Positions 54,076 to 61,835 of a DNA stretch of 64,000 bases are shown piece after piece. The notes beneath the pieces were generated by a model. That model was not told the origin of the DNA. It made no database searches and saw nothing but the letters and a program-made list of their open reading frames with translations. The number at the start of each line of letters is the position of its first letter. Within the stretch, counting starts at the first letter, position 1. The stretch comes from Microbacterium sp. Clip185 (GTDB lineage Bacteria; Actinomycetota; Actinomycetes; Actinomycetales; Microbacteriaceae): contig NZ_CP117996.1 in NCBI RefSeq assembly GCF_028743715.1, positions 2,232,001 to 2,296,000 on the forward strand, given 5' to 3'. A program made the position numbers and the translations under genes.

Positions 54076-54756
54076 GTGTACACCGAACTGGCGCTGCCCG
54101 ATGGATCGGCGCTCTGGCGCTCGAGCGGCGGTGAAGGCGGTGCGGTGCCCGCTGACGGATGCGTCGACCTGATCCTGCTGGACGATGCGGTGTACGTCGC
54201 GGGTCCCTCCACGAGGTGGATCGCCACCGTCGCGGATGGGGAACGCGGGTCTTTCGGGCTGCGTCTGTCGCCGGGCCGGGCGCACGGGTTACTCTCCGTA
54301 GCACTGACCCTCCTGGCAGATCGACTCGTTCCCCTCGCCGAGACCGTGACCCCGGATGCGGCGCGTGGTCTCCGCGAGCGGATGGTCCGCTTCGGCGACG
54401 GCCCGCATCCCACCGCCGGCCTCGTCGAGATCGCCGGGCGTGCCGCCGAGGACAACCCATGGTCGCGTGCTGTCCACATGCGCGCGGAGCGCGCGGTTGC
54501 CGCTGGTCGCGTGGCTGAGGAGATGAACGAGAGCGAGCGCACCTTCCGCCGTCGGATGCGTGAGCGCTTCGGCTACGGCTACGCCACCCTGGTGCGCATC
54601 CAACGCGCGCGCCGCGCACAGCAGCTCCTGCAAACCGGCCACGCCCTCGCGGACGCCACCGCGGCTGCGGGCTACGCCGACCAGCCGCACCTCACGCGGG
54701 AGTTCCGCCGACTGGTGGGTGCGAGCCCCGCTCAGTTCGCGTCGAGCGCCGCGTAG
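54076..54756 (+). CDS. AraC family transcriptional regulator
   Basis: This roughly 226-residue protein ends in an AraC-type double helix-turn-helix: RTFRRRMRERFGYGYATLVRI, then LADATAAAGYADQPHLTREF. The N-terminal part lacks a recognisable ligand domain beyond VPADGCVDLILLDD, typical of short AraC regulators. The GTG at 54076 has CACAAT 6 bases upstream, a weak leaderless signal; starts up to 38 residues earlier are possible. It overlaps the convergent VOC gene by 25 bases. Confidence 0.82.
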   Translation: MYTELALPDGSALWRSSGGEGGAVPADGCVDLILLDDAVYVAGPSTRWIATVADGERGSFGLRLSPGRAHGLLSVALTLLADRLVPLAETVTPDAARGLRERMVRFGDGPHPTAGLVEIAGRAAEDNPWSRAVHMRAERAVAAGRVAEEMNESERTFRRRMRERFGYGYATLVRIQRARRAQQLLQTGHALADATAAAGYADQPHLTREFRRLVGASPAQFASSAA

Positions 54757-55130
54757 AGATCGATGGAGTTGCCGTCGGGGTCCAGAAGAGTGGCGTACCG
54801 CTGGCCCCACGGCGCATCCCAGGGCGCGACGTGACCCGGGTAGCCCGCTGCCTCGAGCCGCGCGAAGACCGCATCCACCTCGGCCGGAGTCTCCTGTACG
54901 AAGGCGAGCGCGATGCGGTGGCCTCCGGCCGCGGGCTCGTATGCCGGGTCGAAGCTGCGGATCGTGTCCAGCGTGTCCCACGCGAGGGCGGTACCGTCAT
55001 CCAGCCGAGCATCGACATGCGGGGCATCGTCGTGTCCTTCCGGGATGTCGACGCCCAAGGAGCGGTAGAACGCGAGCGAGGCCGCCATGTCCTGCGTGAC
55101 GATGCCGATGAATCCGAGTCTGAGTGCCAT
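54732..55130 (-). CDS. VOC family protein (glyoxalase/bleomycin-resistance fold)
   Basis: This 132-residue protein has paired beta-alpha-beta modules of the vicinal oxygen chelate fold. LGFIGIVTQDMAASLAFYRSL is at the start and RYATLLDPDGNSIDLYAAL at the end, where a metal-binding position is expected. It could be a dioxygenase, isomerase or drug-binding protein. The start at 55130 has TAGCGT with a 6-base gap upstream, indicating a leaderless transcript. Confidence 0.86.
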   Translation of the reverse strand: MALRLGFIGIVTQDMAASLAFYRSLGVDIPEGHDDAPHVDARLDDGTALAWDTLDTIRSFDPAYEPAAGGHRIALAFVQETPAEVDAVFARLEAAGYPGHVAPWDAPWGQRYATLLDPDGNSIDLYAALDAN

Positions 55131-55279
55131 GGCTCCACGCTAGGGGCGCACCGCCTCCCGTGTCTTGAACCGAACGGCCACGATGTCGGGGCCGCGCTGA
55201 GACGACCGCGCCCCCTTTTGGGCATTCTCCCGGCGCCTGACGTTCCAAGGTCGTGTCGGGCGGGGATACGGTCGGGGCC

Positions 55280-55957
55280 ATGACCGACTGGCAGGCGCGA
55301 TTGCGTCAATTGCCCGTCGAGGAGTGGGCGACGCTGCTCGACGCGAACTCCGGGCTGCCCGGCCCTCGGGCGAACACGGCTCTCGCCGCGGCATTCGCCG
55401 TCGTCGCCGATGAATCCGCTCTCCTCGCGCTCGGCACCCGCGACGACGAGTTCACCGCGATGTGCGTCGCCGCTGCTCACGGTGCCCACGCCGATGAGAA
55501 CGAACACGTCGCCGCCGCCTTGCACGGCGCATCCGATGATCGGTGGCGTGTGCGCGAAGGCGTCGCGATGGGACTGCAGCTTTTGGGCGATCGCGACGTC
55601 GACCGCCTCGCCGACATCGTGAGCGAGTGGGTCGAGTCGGAGGATCCGCTCGTGCAGCGTGCCGCGGTGGCGGCGATCTGTGAACCGCGACTGCTGCGCT
55701 CCCCCGCATCCGCCGCCGTCGCCGTGCGCGTGTGCGCCCGCGCGACCGCACTGCTGGCTGGGCGACCCGCCGCCGTGCGTCGAGACGCGGATGTGCGCAC
55801 GCTGCGGCAAGCGCTGGGCTACGGCTGGAGCGTGGCGGTCGCCGCCGACCCCGCCGTCGGGCTTCCCGCCTTCCTGGGGCTCGACACGTCGGATGCCGAC
55901 GTCGCGCGGATCGTGGCGGAGAACCGCAAGAAGAAGCGCCTCTCTGCCCTGCTGTGA
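55280..55957 (+). CDS. HEAT-repeat-like protein
   Basis: This 225-residue helical protein shows repeated pairs of helices such as MCVAAAHGAHADENEHVAAALHG and WRVREGVAMGLQLLGDRDVDRLADIV, resembling HEAT or DNA-alkylation-repair-type repeats. The tail ends in NRKKKRLSALL. The function is not clear; such scaffolds bind proteins or DNA. ATG 55280 has TACGGT with a 7-base gap upstream, probably leaderless. It is convergent with the arr gene. Confidence 0.75.
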   Translation: MTDWQARLRQLPVEEWATLLDANSGLPGPRANTALAAAFAVVADESALLALGTRDDEFTAMCVAAAHGAHADENEHVAAALHGASDDRWRVREGVAMGLQLLGDRDVDRLADIVSEWVESEDPLVQRAAVAAICEPRLLRSPASAAVAVRVCARATALLAGRPAAVRRDADVRTLRQALGYGWSVAVAADPAVGLPAFLGLDTSDADVARIVAENRKKKRLSALL

Positions 55958-55971
55958 TCGCGGGCGCCCAC

Positions 55972-56388
55972 TCAGTTGATGATCTGGGCGTCGGGGTTCG
56001 TATTGAGGGCGTCGATGCGCTCCCGCCACGACTGCAGCGCCTCGGGAGTCAGGCGGGTCCAGTCGGTCACTTCGCGCACGATCCGCAGGGGCGCCGCGCT
56101 GCGGTACGAACGCGTCGGGTTGCCGGGGAACTTCTTATCCGTCACGTTCGGATCGTTCTCGAAGGCACCGGTGGGTTCCACTTCGTAGACGTGCGGCGTG
56201 TCGCTGTCGCCGCGAGCCGCGATCTCCGCAGCAAGTCCCGCACCGTCGACCAGCGCCGTGAAGTAGATGTGGTTCATCACGACCTCGGGGCGGTAGTTCG
56301 AGCGGTGGCCCGCGACCAGGAGGTCTCCCGGCGAGAGATGCGCCTTGGTGCCGTGGAAGAAGGGGCCGTCGTCGAGTGCGTCGCTCAC
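55972..56388 (-). CDS. arr: Rifamycin ADP-ribosyltransferase
   Basis: This 138-residue enzyme transfers ADP-ribose from NAD to rifamycins, inactivating them. The family marks are all present: FFHGTKAHLSPGDLL near the N terminus, SNYRPEVVMNHIYFTAL, and VYEVEPTGAFENDPNVTDKK with FPGNPTRSYRS. The length fits Arr. The GTG at 56388 has TAACGT with a 7-base gap upstream, giving a leaderless start; a GTG three codons earlier is possible. It looks chromosomal, without nearby mobile genes. Confidence 0.93.
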   Translation of the reverse strand: MSDALDDGPFFHGTKAHLSPGDLLVAGHRSNYRPEVVMNHIYFTALVDGAGLAAEIAARGDSDTPHVYEVEPTGAFENDPNVTDKKFPGNPTRSYRSAAPLRIVREVTDWTRLTPEALQSWRERIDALNTNPDAQIIN

Positions 56389-56398
56389 CTCGCACACG

Positions 56399-57187
56399 TT
56401 AGTCGCGTGATCGAGGAGCTGTCTGCTCGGCGTCCTGCACACGCCTGATCGCCGCCTCTCCCCCGCCGGCGAGGAGGGCGCGCTCCTCGGGGTGATCGAG
56501 GTAGTAGCGAACGATGGGCACGACGAGGCACGGGTCTGAGCCCATCGGAGCCATCGGCACCAGGATGGGTCGCGCTCCGCCGCTCGGAATGAGTGAGAGT
56601 CGGGCGGTCGGAGCGGATGCCAGCTGCACCGCGGCGAGCGAATCCCACGGCAGGTCGACCGCGGCACTCCCCCGGATGCCCCGCAGCCCCTCCGGGCTGA
56701 GCTCGAGACCGGCCGGCGTGCGAAGCCGCCACAGTAGCGCCCCCACGACCGCGACTCCGAGCACAGCCAGCACGTACGGCCCGCCGGTGATGAAGATGCC
56801 TTGCATGGTCGGCAGACTCTGGCGGACGGCGATGATCTGCGCGATCGCGGGCAGCAGCATGGACACCCCCATCACGACGGATGTCACCGTTGCGCGTGCG
56901 GAAGGGGCGAAGTGCAGCGAAGCCGCATCCGTGTCGATCCTCACCGTCCGCGGCACGAGGGAACCGGCCATCACCATGAGGCAGACACCGATGCAGACGA
57001 GCGTCACGGCGTAGGCCGCCATGACCAGCCGGAGTCCGAGTCGGTCATCCGCCACGGCGATGAACGCCATGAGCGCGGCCGCCGCGAGCACGACGGCTCC
57101 CGGCCATCGCGGCGCACGCCCCCGCGGAAAGACCGGCACCCCGTCATCCATATCCGCGAAGCGCGGTGAAAGGCGTGCGTGCCCCAT
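56399..57187 (-). CDS. Hypothetical membrane protein
   Basis: This 262-residue protein has about four membrane helices (near 30-50, 55-75, 105-125 and 135-155), then a C-terminal soluble part beginning ELSPEGLRGIRGSAAVDLPW. The combination resembles small PH-like or stress membrane proteins but no firm family is recognised. A GGGGGACAG stretch lies just before the ATG. It lies upstream of arr in the same orientation with an 11-base gap, so they may share transcripts. Confidence 0.72.
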   Translation of the reverse strand: MGHARLSPRFADMDDGVPVFPRGRAPRWPGAVVLAAAALMAFIAVADDRLGLRLVMAAYAVTLVCIGVCLMVMAGSLVPRTVRIDTDAASLHFAPSARATVTSVVMGVSMLLPAIAQIIAVRQSLPTMQGIFITGGPYVLAVLGVAVVGALLWRLRTPAGLELSPEGLRGIRGSAAVDLPWDSLAAVQLASAPTARLSLIPSGGARPILVPMAPMGSDPCLVVPIVRYYLDHPEERALLAGGGEAAIRRVQDAEQTAPRSRD

Positions 57188-57217
57188 TGCTGTCCCCCGG
57201 TCCGTTTCCCTCCGACG

Positions 57218-57592
57218 CTACAGGTTCCGGTCCGCCTTGCACTGATCCCTGATGGTCTCGAACGCGTCGGATGCGGCCTCGAACGCCGCCTTGCCCTCAG
57301 GGTTCGAGGGAGCGGCAGTGACGGCGTCGAGAGCCTTCTCCGCGTCCTTCATCTTCGCGAGCATCCACTGCGGAGCGCCGGTCGAGGCGCGACTCACCGC
57401 ATCCCTCACCGCCGCGCGCCCGCTGGCTACCGCTCCGTTCGCGCGCCCGGGAGTCTCAGCGAAGTTCGCGTACTCCTGCCACGAGTTCATGACGTTGAGG
57501 CAGGCCTCCGCGCTCGTGCGCGCGGAGGCGGAGGCGCATCCGGCCAGCGCCAGCACGGCGATCAGGGGCAGGACGGCGAGACGGCGATACAC
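57218..57592 (-). CDS. Hypothetical lipoprotein
   Basis: This 124-residue protein has a short signal peptide and the lipobox LAGC at about residues 16-19, so it should be a membrane-anchored lipoprotein outside the cell. The mature part is helical and Ala-rich, with two cysteines near each end. The GTG at 57592 has TACCCT with a 7-base gap, consistent with a leaderless mRNA. No function is recognised. Confidence 0.78.
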   Translation of the reverse strand: MYRRLAVLPLIAVLALAGCASASARTSAEACLNVMNSWQEYANFAETPGRANGAVASGRAAVRDAVSRASTGAPQWMLAKMKDAEKALDAVTAAPSNPEGKAAFEAASDAFETIRDQCKADRNL

Positions 57593-57615
57593 GCCGCTCA
57601 GGGTAGGAGCCGAAC

Positions 57616-58323
57616 TTAGGCGCTGGTTGACAATGCCGCCTCGCGTGCCGCAGCCGCGATGACCTCGGCGACGGCCTCGGGCTGCGTGAAGTACAGCGCG
57701 TGGCTCGCCGGGACGTTCGTGATCGCGGCGCCGGCGCGTGTCGCCATGTGCTGGAGCATCGCCTGGTCGAAGGCGCGATCGTCGGTGGCGATCACGGCCC
57801 AGCTGGGCTTGTCGCGCCAGGCCGCCTGAGTCACCGCGGCGCCGAAGACCGCCATGTTCACCGGCACCTGCGCGTCGCGGAGGAAAGCCGCATCCGCGTC
57901 GCTCGCATCCGCGGCGAAGCCGGGCTTGAAGGCGTCGGGGTTGAGAAAGCCGAAGCCGTCGTCACCGACGTCGATGACGAACTCGGGAGTGGGCGCGAAG
58001 CCTTCGTACTGCTCGCCGCTGGTCTGGCCCGCATCCGGAATGAGCGCGGAGACGTAGACGAGTCCCGCGACCTTGTCGTGCACGCCGGCCTCGGTGATGA
58101 CCGTGCCGCCCCAGGAGTGCCCGACGAGGATCGTCGGTCCGTCCTGCCGATCCAGCACACGGCGCGTTGCCGCAACGTCGTCCTCGAACGAGGTCAGCGG
58201 GATCTGTGCGATCGAGACGCGGTGGCCCGATGCGGTCAGAGCGTCGTACACGCCCCTCCATCCGGATCCGTCCGCGAACGCTCCGTGCACCAGTACGACA
58301 TTGGTGATCCCCGCGTTGTCCAT
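57616..58323 (-). CDS. Alpha/beta hydrolase
   Basis: This 235-residue enzyme has the oxyanion motif VLVHGAFADGSGW at about residue 10, the nucleophile elbow GHSWGG near 70, and a catalytic His in VPASHALYFTQPEA. The closest functional match by pattern is the salicylate-esterase or chloroperoxidase-like group; the substrate is unknown. The start at 58323 has AAGGGGG upstream. A perfect AT-rich palindrome lies about 46 bases ahead, so expression is probably controlled by a dedicated regulator. Confidence 0.85.
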   Translation of the reverse strand: MDNAGITNVVLVHGAFADGSGWRGVYDALTASGHRVSIAQIPLTSFEDDVAATRRVLDRQDGPTILVGHSWGGTVITEAGVHDKVAGLVYVSALIPDAGQTSGEQYEGFAPTPEFVIDVGDDGFGFLNPDAFKPGFAADASDADAAFLRDAQVPVNMAVFGAAVTQAAWRDKPSWAVIATDDRAFDQAMLQHMATRAGAAITNVPASHALYFTQPEAVAEVIAAAAREAALSTSA

Positions 58324-58368
58324 GAATACCGCCCCCTTCGTCTGTGTCGTCGACGACGTGTCGACTCT

Positions 58369-58382
58369 TGCAATATATTGCA
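58369..58382. promoter_or_regulatory. Perfect AT-rich palindrome upstream of the hydrolase gene
   Basis: TGCAATATATTGCA is a perfect 14-bp palindrome, very unusual for this high-GC window. Its size and position 46 bases before the start suggest a GntR- or TetR-type operator. No regulator gene lies next to it. Confidence 0.6.
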
Positions 58383-58432
58383 TACCGCATCGAATGACTA
58401 CCCCGAGTTTGCACGGTCACGCGGCCGCATCC

Positions 58433-58556
58433 GTGTCTCACTCGTGCACGCGATAACGCGCGGATTCCTCAAGAAGTGAGACACGCAGGGGTCCGCGTTC
58501 ACTTCGCGTCCCACTTGTGCACGCCGCAGAACCCGACCCCGTGCACGAGTGAGACA
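58433..58556. repeat. Composite inverted-repeat element with GTGCACG motifs
   Basis: TGTCTCACTCGTGCACG (58434-58450) recurs inverted at 58540-58556, and the first ten bases also recur inverted at 58475-58484 as AGTGAGACAC. A near copy, CCACTTGTGCACGC, lies at about 58511. No gene is present. It borders the scar holding two truncated genes. Confidence 0.82.
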
Positions 58557-58632
58557 TGCGAGGCCCGCGTCCCGAGGAAGAGACACCCTAGGTCGACGCA
58601 GGCGACGGATGCGTGCCGAACGGAGCCTGGCC

Positions 58633-59070
58633 TCAGAGGTGCAGCAGAGTGCGAGACGCGGTGAAGCCCACCCGCTCGTAAAGCGGCACCGCGAGGTCGC
58701 TGCTGTGCACGACCACCCGCTCCGCACCGCGAGCGGTCGCCTCCTCCACGACATACGCGATCAGACGCCGACCGATCCCCTGCCCTCGATAGTCCGGGTC
58801 GACGTAGACGCCCTGCAGATCGGCGGTGACGCGTATCAGTGCCCGGGGGCTCGGCACCCTCTCGGTGAGCACCACCCACGCTGCGCCCCGGATGCGGCCC
58901 GCGATCTCGGCGACAAAGCACTCGTGCTGCGTGGCGCGCGCCCACTCGACGAATGCCTCGACGAACGCGTCGCGCTCTGTCGCCGGCACCGCGTTCTTCT
59001 CGTCGACGATCGACGACCATCGCAGCTCGGCAACCGGAGCGAGGTCGACATCGACGGCCTTCCGGACGTC
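58633..59070 (-). pseudogene. GNAT acetyltransferase missing its start
   Basis: The reading frame encodes nearly a whole GNAT protein: an N-terminal DLAPVAELRW segment, then LQGVYVDPDYRGQGIGRRLIAYVVEEA with the acetyl-CoA loop, and YERVGFTASRTLLHL at the end. The expected start codon, around 59070, is absent; the frame continues upstream only into antisense rhamnosidase sequence. The downstream part looks intact, so the loss may be recent. The gene may be silent or start at an unusual codon. Confidence 0.7.
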
Positions 59071-60591
59071 GCATCCGCTGTTGCAGAAACTCCACGAGAA
59101 CGTCGTGTGGAGTCTGCGCGGCAACTTCCTGTCGATCCCCACCGACTGCCCGCAGCGAGACGAGCGTCTCGGATGGACCGGCGACATCCAAGTGTTCGCC
59201 CCTACCGCCGGCTTCCTGTACGACGTGCGAGGGTTTCTCGACTCGTGGCTGCGCGATCTGGCATTGGAACAGGATGCCGACGGCACAGTGCCCTTCGTGG
59301 TTCCCGACGTTCTGGGTCTGTCGCGGCCGGCCGCAGCGTGGGGCGATGCCGCCGTCATCGTCCCGGACGTGCTCAGCGGCTCTACGGCGACCGGGAGACG
59401 CTCGCCCGTCAGTACCCCAGCGCGCGTGCCTGGGTCGATCTGTGTCTGCGACTCGCGGGCCCCCGACGGATCTGGGAGGGCGACTTCCAGTTCGGGGATT
59501 GGCTCGATCCGACCGCGCCTCCCGACCGCCCCGGCCACGCGATGACCGCGATCGGGCTCGTCGCCACGGCTGTCCTCGCGCACTCTTCACGATTGCTCGC
59601 TCGCGCGGCTGCTCTTCTCGAGTACACGGAGGATGCGGCGGCCTATCGTCGTGCCGCCGATGAGGTTCGCCGCGCGTTCGTCGACGAGTATGTGACGCCA
59701 GCGGGGCGTATGGTCTCAGATACCCCCACCGCGTACGCCCTCGGTCTCGTGTTTGACCTCCTGCCCAAAGCTTCCCGTGCCGCCGCCAGCGAGCGGTTGG
59801 CCGAGCTGGTGCGCGAGAACGGGTACCGCATCGCGACCGGCTTCGTGGGAACACCGCTCATCCTCGATGCACTCACGTCGACGGGACACGACGCCGCGGC
59901 AGCGCGATTGCTTCTCGAAATCGGATGTCCGTCGTGGCTCTACCCGGTCACGATGGGCGCGACGACCATCTGGGAGCGGTGGGATTCGATGCTCCCGGAC
60001 GGCTCGATCAATCCCGGCGACATGACGAGCTTCAACCATTACGCCCTCGGCGCTGTCGCCGACTGGATGCACCGGGAACTCGGCGGACTGACCGTCCTGG
60101 AGCCGGGGGCACGTCGAGTGCGCATCGCGCCCCGAGCACTGCCGGGAATCGACGACGCCGCCGTGGCGCTCGACAGCGCTTCCGGCCGCATCGAGGTCGC
60201 TTGGGTTCGCGCAGGCGACAGCATCCGTGTCCGCGCCACGATTCCGAGCGGCGTCGACGCCGAGGCGCACACCGCCGGCGGACCGCGTCCGCTCGGGGTC
60301 GGCATCCACGAATGGAAGCTCCCCTCGCCCATGCCGGAACCGCCCTGCGCCGTGGGGCTGGACTCGTCGTTGGCGCAGGTCATCGACGATCCCGAAGCTC
60401 TCGCCGTCGTCGAGGAGACTCTCGCCGAGCACCGCCCCGAGGCCGTGACGGCTATGCGGGCGGCGACCCGGTGGACACGAGGCCAGACGCTTGCCGAGCT
60501 CGTCTTCCAGTACGCGAGCCCTGCGGTGCAACGCGAGATCGGGCAGCGGCTCACAGCACTGTCCGCCTCCCGGGCCTCCCGCGGCAGTTGA
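59069..60591 (+). pseudogene. Alpha-L-rhamnosidase (GH78) remnant, 5'-truncated and frameshifted
   Basis: From 59069 the plus strand encodes the GH78 catalytic core: HPLLQKLHENVVW, PTDCPQRDERLGWTGD, then TTIWERWDS and FNHYALGAV. The N-terminal domains of a normal enzyme of about 900 residues are missing. A one-base loss near 59375 breaks the frame: IVPDVL is in frame 2, and RLYGDRETLARQYP continues in frame 1. The rest runs intact to the stop. It is a decayed gene with no start of its own. Confidence 0.8.
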
Positions 60592-60593
60592 TG

Positions 60594-60660
60594 CGAGACT
60601 GCATCGTAGGCACGAGATCACCGGTAAACACCGTGATCTCGTGACAGAAATGCAGTCTCG
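60594..60660. repeat. Large nested inverted repeat, copy 2
   Basis: Outer arms CGAGACTGCAT and ATGCAGTCTCG (60594, 60650) enclose inner arms CACGAGATCAC and GTGATCTCGTG (60611, 60633). It begins 3 bases after the rhamnosidase stop and ends before tRNA-Arg. Copy 1 is at 38057. Confidence 0.9.
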
Positions 60661-60676
60661 CGGGGAGAAGCAGACG

Positions 60677-60751
60677 TGGTGCCCCTGGAGGGATTCGAAC
60701 CCCCGACCCGCTCCTTAGGACGGAGTGGCTCTTCCACTGAGCTACAGAGGC
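60677..60751 (-). tRNA. tRNA-Arg (anticodon CCT)
   Basis: The minus strand folds into a full cloverleaf beginning GCCTCTGTAGCTCAGTGGAA. The anticodon loop is GTCCTAA, giving CCT, and the T arm is GGGGGTTCGAATCCCTC. The 3' CCA is encoded. One G-T pair occurs in the acceptor stem. It lies next to the repeat and rhamnosidase remnant. Confidence 0.95.
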
Positions 60752-60881
60752 TGGCCCTGCGAGTCTACCGGCAGCGACGCACCGGATGAGGGCGCGCGCA
60801 TAGCTCGCGCTCACACTTCCTTCAGCGGGCTTCCATCCCCTGCCTCGACCACGCAGAAGTTCCGCCGTGAGCGTGGGACGC

Positions 60882-61826
60882 ATGAGCCTTCGCCATCGCC
60901 CCGTCCCGCTGCTCATCGGCAGCATCGCCCTCCTCGCCGCCGGCGTCGCACTCACCGGTTGCGCGGCGTCACCGGCCGACGCCGGAACCACCCCCGCCGC
61001 TGCGGGAGCCTCGGCCAGCAGCGTGGCCGGCGCCGAGCCCACCACCGAGCAGGCGAACGAGACGCTCGTGACCCAGCTCATCGCCGACGCGTTCCCCGAC
61101 CCTGACTCCCCGGATGCGGCCGCCGCGGTTCAGGCGGCCGTGGCACCGGATGCGGTCGCGCACGGCGCCGGGCTCGCCGCGGGGCCCGACGGGCTGCTCG
61201 CCCAGTTCCGCGCCGACCATGCCCGCGTGCCGGGGGCGCAGGCTGTGATCAAGCACCAGGGTGCCGACGGGGATCTGGTTGCGGTGCACTGGCAGATCGC
61301 CGAGGATCCCAACGACGAACGGACGGGCGAGGCCGCCGTCGATCTGTTCCGCGTGACGGACGGGAAGATCACCGAGCGATGGTCGTTCGACCAGCCCATC
61401 CCGCAGGGCACCCCCGCCAGCGGCAACACGAACACGATGTTCAGCGACCTGTACGAGCCGGGTGATCAGGAGTCCACGCCCACACCTGACCAGGATGAGG
61501 CGAACAAGAAGCTGGCGGTCGACGCCTACAACACGCTCTTCCGCGACCACGACGTCAGCGTCCTCGACCGCGCGTTCGACCCCAACTACCTCCAGCACAA
61601 CAGCGTCGCACCCAACGGCACCGCGGCGCTGAAGAGCTTCTTCACCGGCGCGAGCTTCCCCCCGCAGCAGGCCGTGCTCTCGGTCTCGGACGACGGCCTC
61701 GTCTGGATCTTCTCGCAACCCGTGGGTGCCGCATCCGACGACCCGTTCCTCGCCGCCGACATCTTCCGTGTCGACGACGGCCTCATCCGGGAGCACTGGG
61801 ACGTCGTGCCGACAACAGCCGGTTGA
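60882..61826 (+). CDS. Lipoprotein with two SnoaL-like domains
   Basis: This 314-residue protein has a signal peptide and the lipobox LTGC at about residues 24-27, a Thr/Ala-rich linker, then two SnoaL-like domains. The first reads VQAAVAPDAVAHGAGLAAGPDG and the second FDPNYLQHNSVAPNGTAALKSFF, each followed by the AVDLFRVTDGKITERW or ADIFRVDDGLIREHWD signature. Tandem domains on a lipoprotein suggest an extracellular small-molecule role. ATG 60882 was chosen (GGGACG upstream); GTG 60867 is possible. Confidence 0.85.
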   Translation: MSLRHRPVPLLIGSIALLAAGVALTGCAASPADAGTTPAAAGASASSVAGAEPTTEQANETLVTQLIADAFPDPDSPDAAAAVQAAVAPDAVAHGAGLAAGPDGLLAQFRADHARVPGAQAVIKHQGADGDLVAVHWQIAEDPNDERTGEAAVDLFRVTDGKITERWSFDQPIPQGTPASGNTNTMFSDLYEPGDQESTPTPDQDEANKKLAVDAYNTLFRDHDVSVLDRAFDPNYLQHNSVAPNGTAALKSFFTGASFPPQQAVLSVSDDGLVWIFSQPVGAASDDPFLAADIFRVDDGLIREHWDVVPTTAG

Positions 61827-61835
61827 CGCCGGCCG

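Noticed and set aside
59084..59583. N-terminal extension of the GNAT frame upstream of 59070 on the minus strand
   Set aside because: The extension is antisense to the rhamnosidase core and has no acetyltransferase-like sequence.
58549..60591. A single intact 680-codon plus-strand gene
   Set aside because: Its first 280 or so codons lie antisense to the GNAT gene and in the wrong frame relative to the rhamnosidase homology at 59069-59374; only the later part is homologous to GH78.
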